Position numbers and translations under genes: made by a program
Assembly (NCBI RefSeq): GCF_046630445.1
Contig: NC_092341.1
Location: forward strand, 27,666,001 to 27,730,000
Length of the DNA: 64,000 nucleotides
DNA from: Rutidosis leptorrhynchoides
Lineage: Eukaryota; Streptophyta; Magnoliopsida; Asterales; Asteraceae
Reading direction: 5' to 3'
Shown: in pieces, positions 37,984 through 50,873 of the stretch
Numbering within the stretch: the first letter of the stretch is position 1
Layout of the letters: each line of letters begins with the position of its first letter
Notes under the pieces: generated by a model
Seen by the model: only the letters and a program-made list of their open reading frames with translations
What the model was told of the DNA's origin: nothing
Databases searched by the model: none

Positions 37984-38833
37984 TCAAATAATAAATAGAT
38001 CAATGTGCATACAACATGGAATGAAAATTACCTACTGACTTGCGCACATTGAACCCTTCAATGCAACGAAAACATATTTGCATTGATTCAAAAAGTTTTA
38101 TTTGAAGCATGGCAGAAAACCAATGTAAAGCTAAAAGTGCCTGGATGACAATTGACAAACACCCATCAAAGCACTAAAAATAATACTCTGTACTACTTAA
38201 AAACAGGTTTTGTAATATTATACTTATATCAGTAGTTAATATTTCATATAAACCCAATCTTAGTTTACTTAGCTGCTTATAGCTTATGTGAATTTTAGTT
38301 AAGGTTGCTTCTAATCACATTACTGATCACAGGTAGAATGAAACTTGCTGTGGCATGCATTATTAATCACAGGTAGAACGAAACTTTAACTTACAAAGAC
38401 ACAAAGCACCACAAACATTTTTATTATACAACAAATTCTTTGAATTAAATAATAAATTTGGGGATCAAATAATCAAAGATCTAATCTAATTAGGTCCAGT
38501 TTTGTACATCTAAAATGTGACTAAGAATGATATGTTCAACGACACACCTTTTCCTACATTTGGGTCTCCATGTATATATTATCGGCATTCATGTACTTGT
38601 AACAACATAAGAACAGGAAAACTTTAGAAATACTACTTATATCAAAAGAATCGTTCAGTCATATAAAATTTCAATTTCGATAACTAATAAAACAGCATAA
38701 AATAAAACTTCAATTAAGTATGTAGGTAACATGAAATGTAAATCAACGTAACCCCCATTAGGTAAAAGGAAATCAAACAAACATTAAATCAAACAAAACA
38801 ATTGCATGAAATATGAGCTGAGCACGCATGTTT
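37984..38833. other. 3' flank of F-box unit 3, no gene seen
   Basis: Nearly identical to 9135-9984; about three base differences were spotted. Confidence 0.8.
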
Positions 38834-40423
38834 TTAGAGAGAGCCCCAGTTTAGTTTCAACTCAAGATCATGGTACCTAATTACTGGACTAGTGTCAGTT
38901 AGACCTTCCCACTTATTGTTACGTGGATTTTTAAGCTCGATGTGTTTCAAACCTAACGTTTTCCTTTTCATCAGTTCACTTAATAAGCTACTATAACTAT
39001 TGCATACATTAGTTGTTATGTAATTGGGATGGCAAATTCTAAACAGTGCATCAAAATATGAAGGGTGCACCCGGCCTTCGCCTGAAAAGATATCAAACGA
39101 TAGTTTGTGCACGTTTGTAGCCGGAAATGGGAACCGTGTTTCGAGATCATCAATATCCATGTCCAGTACATCATCCTCATGAGAAAAATCAAATCTTATT
39201 CCAATGTCAAACTCGCTTGATAAATTGAGAAATTCCCTCATCTTATTAAGACAATGATTATCCGTGGGCTTCCCTAATTCGAGACGACCAAGCTGAATTT
39301 TTCCCGGAGTAGTATGATTTTGAAACGATAGATTAGGAATTGTGGGGCTTTTGTAAAACAAATGAATTAATTTAGGAGCAGAAACTTGTAAGTCGTCGAT
39401 CTGCCTGTCTTTAAGCAACATTAGGGACAGTTTTTTCAACGACGCACTTGTAATATCCAACCTTTTCGGACTCCAGTGACAAAATCTAAGATCCAAACTC
39501 TCGAGAAAAGGTAATTTCGATTTGATGTTATCAGCAAATGCAACATCTATCATGACATCGAATAATCTCAACTCGACCACTCTACTTAATGAATCAAAAT
39601 TGAATGACCTTGGAATGGGTAAAGAAAAGTACTTCAAATTTTGAAGGTTAGGGACATCATCAACTTCCAATATTTTATATCTTTTTATTGATGCTGCTAA
39701 TTTAAACTTTTGAAGATAACGCAGATTTTTTATCTTGATCTTCGTAAAGCCAGTACAGTGTATAAGGCGTATCTTCTCAAGTAATGTACAAGTAGAGAAT
39801 AAGTTATTAAGTACCTCATCACTTATCTTCACTTTGTACAGCTTGAGTACTCTCAATGACACACAGTTGATCACAGGATTCTGAGTCACACAAACACTAT
39901 CATGACGCTTCGAGTATGTACTCTCAATTTCAAGTCTGTGTAGATTTTCTCTGGAAAATATCTCATCTGTAAGTATAAAATTGCGTCTTATAGAGTTATA
40001 AATTTTGAGGGAAAGCTCTTTAAGACATCTTTGGGTAGCTACGGTTCGAATACACTTATTAGCAAGAGAAGATGACTCTTGATCTTCGATTGTTATTCCA
40101 AGATCAATACTTTTAATTGGCACGTTGTCTTCATTATACCTTGAGAGAGTTTGCTCAATAAAGTGCATAATTTCTTGATGTTCATAATCATCAAACCTAA
40201 GGGTAGGGATGGTATACCAAGCTTGTTTCCATAACTTTGACAACACACAAGTTCGAGTCGCTTCTTTTATGGACAACAAAGACTGTATGTGGTGAACCAA
40301 ATCGACAACATCTTCTAAACATGGCCCGCTTCTCTTCACCTCCTCCATCTCCAAAGATTGTATGCCGTGAACCAAATCTGAAACATCTTCTAATCGGGGT
40401 TCGGTCCTCTTCATCTCATCCAT
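38834..40423 (-). CDS. F-box/LRR-repeat protein, unit 3
   Basis: 529 residues, the same architecture as the gene at 9985-11574: a duplicated 25-residue N-terminal segment, F-box at about 36-77 (ending VLSKLWKQAW), leucine-rich segments to about residue 340 and a C-terminal part with LGLKHIELKNP. By eye only three coding differences separate the two genes, and one changes a residue (His here, Gln in unit 2, in ENLxRLEIE). Its expected role is substrate recognition in an SCF ubiquitin ligase; the substrate is unknown. The gene and its 3' flank are far more alike between the units than the 5' flanks are, which points to recent homogenisation. The frame is uninterrupted, so it may be functional. 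Confidence 0.87.
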   Translation of the reverse strand: MDEMKRTEPRLEDVSDLVHGIQSLEMEEVKRSGPCLEDVVDLVHHIQSLLSIKEATRTCVLSKLWKQAWYTIPTLRFDDYEHQEIMHFIEQTLSRYNEDNVPIKSIDLGITIEDQESSSLANKCIRTVATQRCLKELSLKIYNSIRRNFILTDEIFSRENLHRLEIESTYSKRHDSVCVTQNPVINCVSLRVLKLYKVKISDEVLNNLFSTCTLLEKIRLIHCTGFTKIKIKNLRYLQKFKLAASIKRYKILEVDDVPNLQNLKYFSLPIPRSFNFDSLSRVVELRLFDVMIDVAFADNIKSKLPFLESLDLRFCHWSPKRLDITSASLKKLSLMLLKDRQIDDLQVSAPKLIHLFYKSPTIPNLSFQNHTTPGKIQLGRLELGKPTDNHCLNKMREFLNLSSEFDIGIRFDFSHEDDVLDMDIDDLETRFPFPATNVHKLSFDIFSGEGRVHPSYFDALFRICHPNYITTNVCNSYSSLLSELMKRKTLGLKHIELKNPRNNKWEGLTDTSPVIRYHDLELKLNWGSL

Positions 40424-41723
40424 CTCCGGGTACCTAATTATAGTAATACTATGCGGTACATCATCATCAATATATAATAATTGTGCTCGTAGTATATGCA
40501 GTATTATTTTTTATTATTTTTTTGGCAAAAAAATATAATTTTATATGTAGTAATAGAAATAAAGAGCATATGCATTTAATATTTACTAATAAAAGTTAAA
40601 ATTATAAATAAACTGATTTTAGTCTTTCATTAATAAACATAACTAAACTACTGATTATTCAACATAATAACTTTAGTTTAATAAAACTATTTAAAATTGT
40701 TAAATGATCACAAGTGAACAATAATGCGAATCAACTACTTAAGATTACAGAAGAGTAAAGAAAACAACTAATGACTTGACCCAACCCATCCGACTCATTG
40801 ACCCAAATTATAGAATAAGACCCACTTGACCAAGGACACGTTTGGGACCAAACCTATTTAACCCGCACCCAACCCACCCGTTTTGCCAGGCCTACAAACA
40901 ACTATCATAGCTACAGAATTCACAAATAATTACAATTATATATAGTCCTTTGTTATACGTCCATCTCGTTAAAGTTTTACCTTAAAATCGATCATTCAAA
41001 AACTGCAAATATATGGCTCACACCAGAGGCTTTTGGCTTTACCACGACTGATCAATCAATTATCCAAAAAAAAAAAAACCAATTTAGTTCCAACTTGAGT
41101 TTTAAGTAAGAATTACCTTCTGTCTTTTTTTCAACAGCAAAAATTTTATTAAGAAACCTACCTGCACCAAACTTAAAATAAATTAATCAAAAAAACGAAC
41201 TTAACTAGCGTGATCAATTATAAGACCCTAATAAGTACTATATAATGCTTAATTTTTCTCAAATAACTATCATAATTTATCTATCCATATCTATAAAATA
41301 AAATTAAAATTTTGATACATAACAAAGTATAAATTAAGAACAGCGAGAAATAGGTACCAGGAATCCTTGACGAAGTATTAAAGAAGAAGCAGAATATACG
41401 TACGCACAAGTATGAGACAAGGACGTATACATAAGAAGGGACGTAGGGTTTTGTAATTAATTGGATGTTGGGCTTATTAGATTTTTAAGGGGTATTTTAA
41501 ACATATATTAGCCCAAAAACTAAATCAGAACTAGTTGGTAATGATAATGTATAATGTTAAATAAAAGAAAAAAGAAAATCTTTGGTTTTAAATAGGGGGG
41601 AAAATGTTAAGTGTGACGTACGGCAACTATTCATTTGGCTTGAAGTTTTAGTATACGGTTAAATTAAATAAATATTTTTGGTAATAAATATAGAGAAATA
41701 TTCATTTGAATACATAAATTAAG
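40424..41723. other. 5' flank of F-box unit 3, no gene seen
   Basis: Aligns with unit 2 at roughly 90%. It has its own AT-rich insertion near 40500-40545, and an extra stretch at about 41540-41720 not present in unit 2. At about 40631-40650 it gives the empty site for Helitron 1. Confidence 0.65.
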
Positions 41724-42152
41724 TTGAGATATAAAGGACCAACGAGAGTGCGACATGTGGCGCGAAAATCACATTTGATTGAAAAAAATTCAAAAAACAA
41801 TTTTTTCAAAAAAAAAAAAAATTCTATTTTTTTGAAAAAAAATGTTCGAAATTTTTTTTTCAAATTTTCTTTTTTACCAATCACATGTGATTTCCATGTA
41901 CAATCACATTTGATTGAATTGTACAATCACATGTGATTGGATTTGACATGCATACTCACATGTGATTGGGTTTACAAGCACATGTGATTGACATGCAGAA
42001 TCACATGTGATTTTAAAAAAAATCGAAAAAAATAATTCGTAAAAAAAATATTTTGTTCGGAAAAGAAAAGTTTTTTTAAATATTTGTTTTAATCACATGT
42101 GATTTTCGCGCCATATGTCACGCTCTCATTATTCCCTTGAATTTCAAGCAAA
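41724..42152. mobile_element. TIR element (MITE) with internal AATCACATGTGATT palindromes
   Basis: About 430 bp with long inverted ends of about 50 bp: left includes GCGACATGTGGCGCGAAAAT, right (reverse complement) GTGACATATGGCGCGAAAAT. Inside are five or more copies of AATCACATGTGATT, a perfect palindrome, and poly(T)/poly(A) arms. Unit 2 lacks it. The long TIRs suggest a Mutator-like MITE, but I could not find a convincing 9 bp target duplication, so the superfamily is open. Confidence 0.65.
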
Positions 42153-42404
42153 TTAATGGATGCAAGTGAGATAATAAAGAGATTGTACATATGTGGATCA
42201 CCGAATATTATTTGTTTTTAATCAACTAATACTAATATTATTGGCAAACTAAAAAATTACCATATAAACTAGTCAGTAATTGAAGAAATTCAGCAACGTT
42301 TTTTTTTATATAAAAAAGGAAATAAATAAACGTGGCTTTACAAATAATTTAATTCCATATTTATAGCTCAACTTGTCATGAATAATATTACAAATATTAA
42401 AATA

Positions 42405-42768
42405 CTAGTGAAATGACCCATGGAAACACGGGTTTGTTTAAACGAAACAGTGATATATTTTAGGTATTAAGTGAATGTAAATGTTAAAGTCATTTAGTTT
42501 ATTGCCCCGTGGAACCACGAATTCTGACTAAGAAACTTGTCGTTGATTTTACAAACATAAAGTTCGCTCAAAGTTGAATATTTATATTTATATTTTTAAC
42601 AATAATAATAATAATAAATACCTTTTAATTTTTTTTAGAAAAATAAAATTACAATTTAGGAGATATTAATATTTCCTTTTATAAAAAATTTTGTATTATT
42701 TTTTTAATTAAATTAATATATAATTATGACATCATTTTAGAGGTTTATTAGACTATATAGAATATAGA
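42405..42768 (-). mobile_element. Helitron 2, non-autonomous, 364 bp
   Basis: The minus strand begins TCTATATTC after an A and ends with a hairpin (ACCCGTG-TTTC-CATGGGT) about 10 bases before a terminal CTAG followed by T. The equivalent place in unit 2 (about 19050-19062) reads through without it, giving an empty site. No coding capacity. Confidence 0.82.
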
Positions 42769-43312
42769 TTATAAGAAAAATCGATACTAAAAAGAAATAT
42801 TTATACTATGTAATTGATTTAACAAAGTTTATAAAGTCGTTCCTATATGTATGTGTACAATTGATCAGCAAATTACGTACTACCGTTCGGAGTATGATCA
42901 CCTTGCGATAATGTAATGTTATTAGATTATATTCAGTTTACTTGTGTAGTGTACTGAATAGGACTTGTAGCTTGTTTTCATTATAAATGTACATTTATGT
43001 ACTTGATAAAGTTATACAGCAAGCAAAATGTGTAATGTCATTTGAAGATTTCTTTTGTGGGTCACACTTGATTGATGTAAATAGACCATAGTCATATTGG
43101 ATCTTGTATACCTCATGTGAAGAGAGTTGGAGACAGGGACCAATATATGTGAAGAATGCAAGAGTAATTGAGATGGCAACTTTTACCCATTTACTTTCGT
43201 GCCAATTCAGTTATGTTTACTTTCTAACGGGTCAAATGGGTACGTAAGACAAAAATATTTAGTAAAGAATTGAACGGCACTAAAGTCCAAGGGAAACTAG
43301 AACATAAAACAA
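42769..43312. other. Distal 5' flank of F-box unit 3, no gene seen
   Basis: Matches 19063-19571 of unit 2. Homology ends at about 43288, just before the LTR of element H. Confidence 0.7.
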
Positions 43313-43601
43313 TGTTATGCATCATTTAGACGTGCACATGAGTCGTTTAACTAACTTTTCCACCTTGGTATAAATAGAGACGTTAGACGTTAGATTCATC
43401 TGTTAGTTAGCTTAAGATTTGTATGTGTGTGAACACGATTCTCTCCCTCTTTTCTTGTAAAATCTTGAACTATCATTTGGTTATTATCAATCATCAATAT
43501 AGTTCATTTCGATTCAATCTTCAAGACTGATTCTTCCTTCGACGTCTTCAAGTTGTTTCGAGAGTTTCTTCGATTCGTATGAATTCAGGAAGTTCATAAC
43601 A
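43313..43601 (+). repeat. 5' LTR of element H
   Basis: 289 bp with 7 bp inverted ends (TGTTATG/CATAACA) and a TATA box GGTATAAATAGAG near 43369. Confidence 0.72.
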
Positions 43602-44118
43602 ATTGGTATCAAATTTCAAGTTTCGATTCCTAGGGTTTCATATCCGAAAATCAACAAAAAATAAAATAAAAATAATACTCAACAAAAAATCAACTATTTT
43701 CATAGTTAAATTCGGTGATTTGACCAAGTTCTGATTAAAATTTGGTGTTTGAAGGTTCTTGCACAACATTCCTGAAATTCGTCAATTTAATGCGTTTTTG
43801 AACCGATTAGTGTTATCTGTTAATCGGAGGTTCAAGATTAAATTCTGATCATTTTTGTGCAATTTTCAGCACTTTTCGGCAAGTTTTGTGTTTGCGCCAC
43901 CAACGTCCACCGTGAGCCACCACCTTCGACGGCGCCGGAGTTCTAACAGAATTCCAGGTTGAAGACGATTATTTGTTGTGCACTCGTACGGTCCATTCAT
44001 GTTAGATTATTTCTAGGGTTCTTGTAATTTCTTTGAAGATATCAGTCTCACGATTCATTCATTGGTATTCCTTATTCTTCGTTAATTATTATTCCTTTAT
44101 CTAATTAACAAAGTGGTA

Positions 44119-44470
44119 ATGAATAGTCTACTTTTACCACTTTACAAGCAAACAATAGAGTTTTAGCTTTTATAAAATAGCCACAAAACCTTATACTATG
44201 TATTAGTTACTATTAGTCTACCTTTTACATTTTTCAAAGAAACAACAAAGTTTTAGTTTTTATAAAAATAGCCACAAAACCTTATATTTTTAGTTATGAA
44301 TACTTTACTTTTGCCATTTTGCAAACAAACAACAAAGTTTTAGTTTTTACAAAATAGCCACAAAACCTTATTTTATTATTGTTATTAGTCTACTTTTTAC
44401 ATTTTGAAAAGAAACAACATAGTTTTAGTTTTTACAAAATAGTCACAAAACCTTATATTATTATTATTAT
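44119..44470. repeat. Tandem repeat, four units of about 88 bp
   Basis: Units start near 44119, 44211, 44298 and 44385. Each contains GTTTTAG(C/T)TTTTA and AGCCACAAAACCTTAT. Confidence 0.8.
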
Positions 44471-44517
44471 ATATTATCTTATATATTTACAAAAGTAGCC
44501 AAAGCTTTCTATTATTT

Positions 44518-44699
<182 letters not shown>

Positions 44700-44700
<1 letters not shown>

Positions 44701-45293
44701 ATACTACCTAACAGACAAAAAACTGTGAATAGTAATCAGGGGCACTTTCGTCCTTTCCCTTCTTTTTTTTTTTTTTTTTTGTGTTTTCACCTTTTTTTTC
44801 TTTTCCCAAAAAAACCCCAAACTTTGTTCTAAAATTAAAAGCGACCCCCCAAACAGGGGGTAAAGTGTCAAATAACCATTTTCATAAAAAATCTTAACTA
44901 AACTTCACCCAAATATTCAACGGGTCATATCTTCTCGCTCGCAACGAGTTAAATTTTCCCGACACCATCGTTAAACTCGAAATAATTTTAGGAACACAAT
45001 GTCACTAACTATACGCAAAACGGACGCTTTTTAAAAAACGTTAAATATTTGAGGTACTTTTCATACACGTTGATTTTGCGTTAAATTTTTAAAAGTCGAC
45101 AACTCCATAGCAAAACGCGGAGATGCAATAATTTAAAATAACATTTAAATTTTTAACGGATTATACCTTTTAGTTCGACTCGAGTTGCGCTTCAACGACA
45201 TCATCGTTAGCCACGAAATAATTTTACAAACTAAACGCAATAAAATACATTGAAAACCGAACCCCCGACGCAAAGCGAGGGTTCGTAAACTAG
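44700..45293 (+). mobile_element. Helitron 3 candidate, non-autonomous
   Basis: On the plus strand the 3' end has a hairpin (CCCGACGC-AAA-GCGAGGG) followed by TTCGTAAACTAG and then T, the Helitron ending. The 5' end is blurred by the microsatellite (ATACTACCTAACAGAC near 44702), and a clean A/TC start was not found, so the left limit is approximate. Confidence 0.6.
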
Positions 45294-45977
45294 TTTCTGT
45301 TATTTTTAGAGCCCTGATTTTAGTTCTTGTTAAAGACGACTAATTACGTCAGACCTTATTTTGGTCTTTAGTGGACATATAAAAGTTTGGTGGACTGGAA
45401 TTAAGTGGTCCATTGGGCCTGAATTGAAATTTGGGTCAAAAATATTACTTGAGTTCATAAGATTGTGGGCTAATTTCTTGGGTCAGATTAAGTGGACACT
45501 TAACAAATTTACGAGTGATTAAGCGGCAAGTGGCAATACATATACAAAAGGTAATTGAGTTATACAAGTTTGAAGAATCAAACGATTAATGATAAGATGC
45601 CGATCTTTTATGATAACCCCACACAAGTTGAATTGTTAAGGAATACTATGAATTATTTGATTCGTGGTTTAAAGAGAGGACGGATTTTTCAGAATTATAT
45701 GGTACCCATCTATTTGTTTCAGGGTTACGGCTTGAACTTAAGAAAGACGTTATCTTGTTCAGACCCAAAAACCTTCGTGATGCATATTGTTTGGCGGCTT
45801 TACAAGAAGATATGCAAGAGGTTGCGTAAAGAAAGGCAACAACTCATCTTATATCAAAGTCATGTATGAGTGTCCAACTCAAAATAGGCATATTACCACT
45901 ATCTAATACCGTTACTCATGTGAGTGTATCGCAACTTAACACTAAAATGAATAGTGCAAAGTGTCCGCCTAAGAGGT

Positions 45978-47131
45978 GTTGGAGGTTTTATTTAATTTTC
46001 GTGTAGGGTAAAATAATCGAAAGCCGGATAAATCACTGAATCGTGGTATCACTTTCCGAAAGTAATTATTCGACCCTTATTGCCTGGGTTACACGAATAT
46101 CACTTTGGGATAAGACAGATATTAGTTCTTGTTATTGACAGTAAATAAGAACTCTTTTGCAGAGAAGTATTAGATGTTCGTAACTTATGTCTTCTCTCAT
46201 ACATATTGGTTAATATATTTATATACACCCTTAATCATGAAAGAGTCTTTTATTAAAATCAATTGGCCGATTGATTAATAAAGGTATCTTCTATAATATT
46301 CAAAAGTAGTTACAGGAAGAATATTTCTATAAACATATATTATCACTTCCATCATTAAAGTAAAAGTTATTACTTTTACAATAAACAAATATTATTACTT
46401 CTATCATTAAAGTAAAACTTATTACTTTTACAATAAACCAATATTATATTTTACAATTATCAAAGCATGAGTGATTACTTTATAATAAACAAGTATTATT
46501 CCTTCCACTATTAAAGTAAAAGTGGGTCCAGGAACAATTCTTCCGTAATCACTCAAAATTGTGTTAAGTGTTTTCTTGCTACTGCCTCTTAAGGACCAGC
46601 AGCGCAAAAGTCAGCAAAAGGACCAGCAGCACAAAAGTCAGCAAAAGGACCAGCAGCGCAAAGGAGTCAGCATAGGGACCAGCAGTGCAAAAGTCAGCAA
46701 ACAGGACCAGCACAGCAAACAGGACCAGCAGCGCAGAGGAACCAGCAAACAGGACCAGAAGCGCAGAGGAACCAGCAAACAGGACCAGTTGCGCAGAACA
46801 ACCAGCACAGGGACCAGCTGCGTAGAACAACCAGCACAGGGACTAGCTGCGCAGAACAACCAGCACAGGGACCAGAAATGTAGAACAACCAGCACAAGGA
46901 CCAGCAATGCAGAACAACCAGCACAAAACACTTAGCCAAATTTCAGCTTACTAAGAAAACTTAGTACTGAAAACACTTAGTCAAATTTCAGGTAGACCAA
47001 GTCATGATAGTAAATAATGGAAAACCACTTTTGGGTCCGGGTAATCTATCACTTAATGGGTGTACACTCCGTACCTCCAAACCCATTTACAAGTGTAGAT
47101 TAAAACCCACAATTACACTAAATTTCCAACA
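45978..47131 (-). repeat. 3' LTR of copia D
   Basis: 1154 bp, TGTTGG...CCAACA. It carries a minisatellite (46590-46925) based on GGACCAGCAGCGCA and related units, and three copies of an ATTATTACTTCTATCATTAA-type stretch near 46340-46520. Confidence 0.82.
46590..46925. repeat. Minisatellite in LTR of copia D
   Basis: Units of about 18-30 bp: early ones AAAAGGACCAGCAGCGC, later ones GAACAACCAGCACAGGGACC. Base composition differs sharply from the AT-rich surroundings. Confidence 0.85.
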
Positions 47132-47746
47132 ATCCTCCCCAATTTAGTGCAATTCGTTTCATGAGAATTAAACAAATTAAAACAAAACTCATGCATAAAT
47201 GAAAATATCTTGAAGATTGAATTTTCACCTTAGTACATTACGCATTCCAAATATTCGAGAATCGGGGTGTTCTAAGAATTGAACCCTTCAACCCATTTGA
47301 ATAACTGAAAATAACATACACATAAGTTTTCAAATACTCTAAAGCTATCCTGACACTTTACAAGCCATGTGTCCATATCCTTTCATGAATGTATCTAAAG
47401 CAAAAGTCCAAGCTTTGTTGAAGCGGCAAAACTTCACATTCACATAGGTAGTTCATTTCAGTCATGCACCTGCTCATGCACTTTTTCAAATGAACTATTA
47501 AGAAGCCAGACTTCAACCTCTCCTTCAGCAGGTTCGAGTACATACATTACCTTGGGATGATACAAAACTTATGTACTCCAAATTTCTAAGTATAAGCCTT
47601 CCACATTGAATTCAACTTCTAATTTTTATCAGAAGGGAATTGGGTATCTTATAATTAGAAATTTATGCGGACTTTAAACCCATCCCCACAGCAGACTTGT
47701 TAACCAAGTCTCTTGCCAATCCCTTCGTCAAGTGATCAGCTAAATT
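47132..47746 (-). other. Copia D sequence between RNase H and the 3' LTR
   Basis: Continues the element; the polypurine tract is next to the LTR. No separate gene seen. Confidence 0.55.
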
Positions 47747-50700
47747 CTATTGTGACCTCACGAACACTATAGAAATCACCCCATTCATGATGAGTTCACG
47801 AATCATGCTATGTCTAACACCTAAGTGTCTAGACTTTCCATTGTACATCTGGCTATAAGCCTTTACCAATGTCGCAGCACTATCACAATGGATAGACATG
47901 GGTGCTATAGGTTTAGGCCATAATGGTATCTCATGGATCAAGTTTCTAAGCCATTCTGCTTCTTTACCAGCAGCAGCTAAAGCAACAAACTCAGATTCCA
48001 TCGTTGAGTTGGTAATACATGTCTGCTTCTTAGAAGCCCATGAAATAGCACCTCCCCCAAGCAAGAACACCCAACCACTTGTTGAAGAATGATCTTCAAT
48101 ATTGGTTATCCAACTCGCATCAGAATATCCTTCTATTACCGAAGGAAACCCATTATAAGATAAACTATAGTCCATAGTTTTCTTTAAGTACTTCAGTACC
48201 CGCCTAATTGCTTGCCAGTGATGAGTACTAGGATTACTAGTATATCTACTCAGTTTTCCCACCGCAAAAGCAATATCCGGCCTTGTACAAGTCATGGTGT
48301 ACATCAAACAGCCAATCACCTGAGAATACTCAAGTTGTGATACAGCTTTACCTTGATTAGGCATAAGCTTCTCACTTGGATCCACAGGGGTACTCACAGG
48401 AGTACATTCAAAGCAATTGAACTTTTTCAACACCTTCTCAATATAATGAGATTGAGAAATTGAAATTCCTTTGCTTTCACGTTTGATCCTAATGACAAGG
48501 ATAACGTCAGCCTCCCCCATATCTTTCATGGAGAATTTTGATGACAAAAATTCTTTTGTTAAATCAACCTGACTTTGGTCAGTCCCAAAGATTAACATGT
48601 CATCAACATATAGACAAATTATAACTCCTTTATCAGAATAATCAAATTTACTATATACACATTTATCTGCTTGGTTTAATTTAAAACCACTAGATAAAAC
48701 CACTTCATCAAACTTTTGATGCCATTGCTTAGGTGCTTGTTTCAAACCATATAAGGACTTCACAAGTTTGCACACCTTGCCTTCATTTCCTGGCATGACA
48801 AAGCCCTGAGGTTGGTTCATATAAACCTCCTCATCTAATTCACCATTCAAGAATGTTGTCTTCACATCCATCTGGTGAACAACTAGATTATGAATTGTAG
48901 CCAAAGCAATCAGCAGTCTAATGGTAGTGATACATGCCACAGGAGCATAAGTATTAAAATAGTCAATTCCAGACTTTTGTCTAAAGCCTTGAATGACTAA
49001 CCTTGCCTTGAACTTTTCAATAGTTCCATTCACCTTCATCTTCTTTTTGAAGATCCATTTGCAACCCAAAGGTTTGCAACCAGGAGGTAAATCAGCTAAC
49101 ACCCAAGTGTTATTGCCCATGATGGAATCCATCTCATCATTAATTGCCTCTTTCCAGAATGCAACATCCTGAGACCTCATTTCTTCATCATATGTTTCAG
49201 GATCATCATCAACATTAAAGCAATATAAATATTGGGTAGAAACATCATCCCTGGAACCTTCAACTAAGTATAGTTTAAATTCTGGTCCAAATGATTTAGG
49301 TTTCCTTTCTCTTTTTCTTTTCCGAAGCTCGAGTGACTGATTAACAGCCTTTTCAGAGACTTCATCATTACAATCCTTATTGATTCCATTATTACTTGGA
49401 ATCATATCTTTTGGTCTAGGTACAGATGAAAATCGATTTTCATCAAAGATTGCATCCCTTGAATCAATCACGGAATTAATTGAGACAAACTTATTAGGCT
49501 CTATTACATAGAACCTATATGCCTTGGAATGTTCAACATATCCAACAAATATGCAATCTATACCTCTTTCACCTAAACTTTTCTTCTTGGGATCAGGCAG
49601 TCTTACGACAGCCCTACAACCCCATACCCGAAGATAATTCAAGTTAGGTTTCCTTTTATTCCAATGTTCATAAGATGTAATCTTGTTTCTTTTGTTAGGA
49701 ACTTTATTAAGCAAATAACAAGCTGTTAACATAGCTTCCCCCCAAAATCCTTCACTTAAACCCGAATAGGATAACATAGAATTAACCATTTCCTTAAGGA
49801 CCTTATTCTTCCTTTCAGATATACCATTTCGTTGTGGAGTATAAGTGTAACATCCCGCCTTTTTCCGTTTACTTTCCGTTTATTCATTTTAAAGTCCGTT
49901 ATATGTTTATAACATCTCCCATTGATACGCGTTTTAAATTATCTCGTTTAGGTAATTCACGCACCCGAATGAAACTTGAGGGACTAAACTTGCCAAAATG
50001 GTGACTAGGTCAAAGGAGTCAAACTCCTCTCATCCATTCATTCATCTCCTTCTTCTTTGTTACTTCCTCCATTTTCTCTCAACACCCAATTACAAAGAAT
50101 CATCATCTATTTCAAATCGAGCAAGCTTCAATCCAAACAAATTACATATTTGGAATCCTTGCATCTTCCTCTTCGATTCCATACCGATTTCATTACATTT
50201 GGGTAACTTTATAAAATCACTAGATTTTGTGTTCTTGATGTTTTTAACTTATAGAAGTGTTAATTAGTGTCTATGGCTCAAGTCTAACATGAATATATGA
50301 TTTGTATGCTCGATCTCATTATTTTAGTGTAACTAGCATGAACATGAAAAGTGTGTGTTTGATTTTGAGTTTTGGATGATTTAATTTTGTTGTTATGATA
50401 AAGTGAAGTATTAAATGTGTTCCAAGTATCACTAGCTTCAATTTGATGTGTAGGTTGCTTTAGAAAACTTCATAAACTTGATTATTGATTTTGGTGGATT
50501 TGGGTTAGGGTTTGATGAACTTGAAATGAACCTTTGATGCTTTGAATGATATGAGATGTTGTTAGTAAGTGTTTAGTTGTATTGTATGTTTAATTATCTT
50601 CGAAACGGCATATCATTCGTGCAAATTGGTTGCCCGAATCATTGAATTGCATTTATGAACTTGAATGCATTAAATGATGAGCATTGAATGTGATTTGGGT

Positions 50701-50873
50701 TGTTGCAAGTATTGAATTGTTTGTTGAAATGTGTTTAGTTGTTTTCCTCGTCAAAATACCTTCTCGATAATATAAGATACATATTTTGATTGTTTGCGGG
50801 TCATAAATTGGGATTGTTTGAGTTTTGGTTCGTGCATTTCTTTGTTGCAGCAAAACAAGGTCTGGATACAGAT

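Noticed and set aside
45555-45869. 104-residue open frame as a host gene
   Set aside because: It lies inside LTR element H, and weak gag-like similarity appears in the same stretch; no host family fits.
46561-46935. Gln-rich open frame and its opposite-strand frames
   Set aside because: They are translations of the minisatellite in the LTR of copia D.
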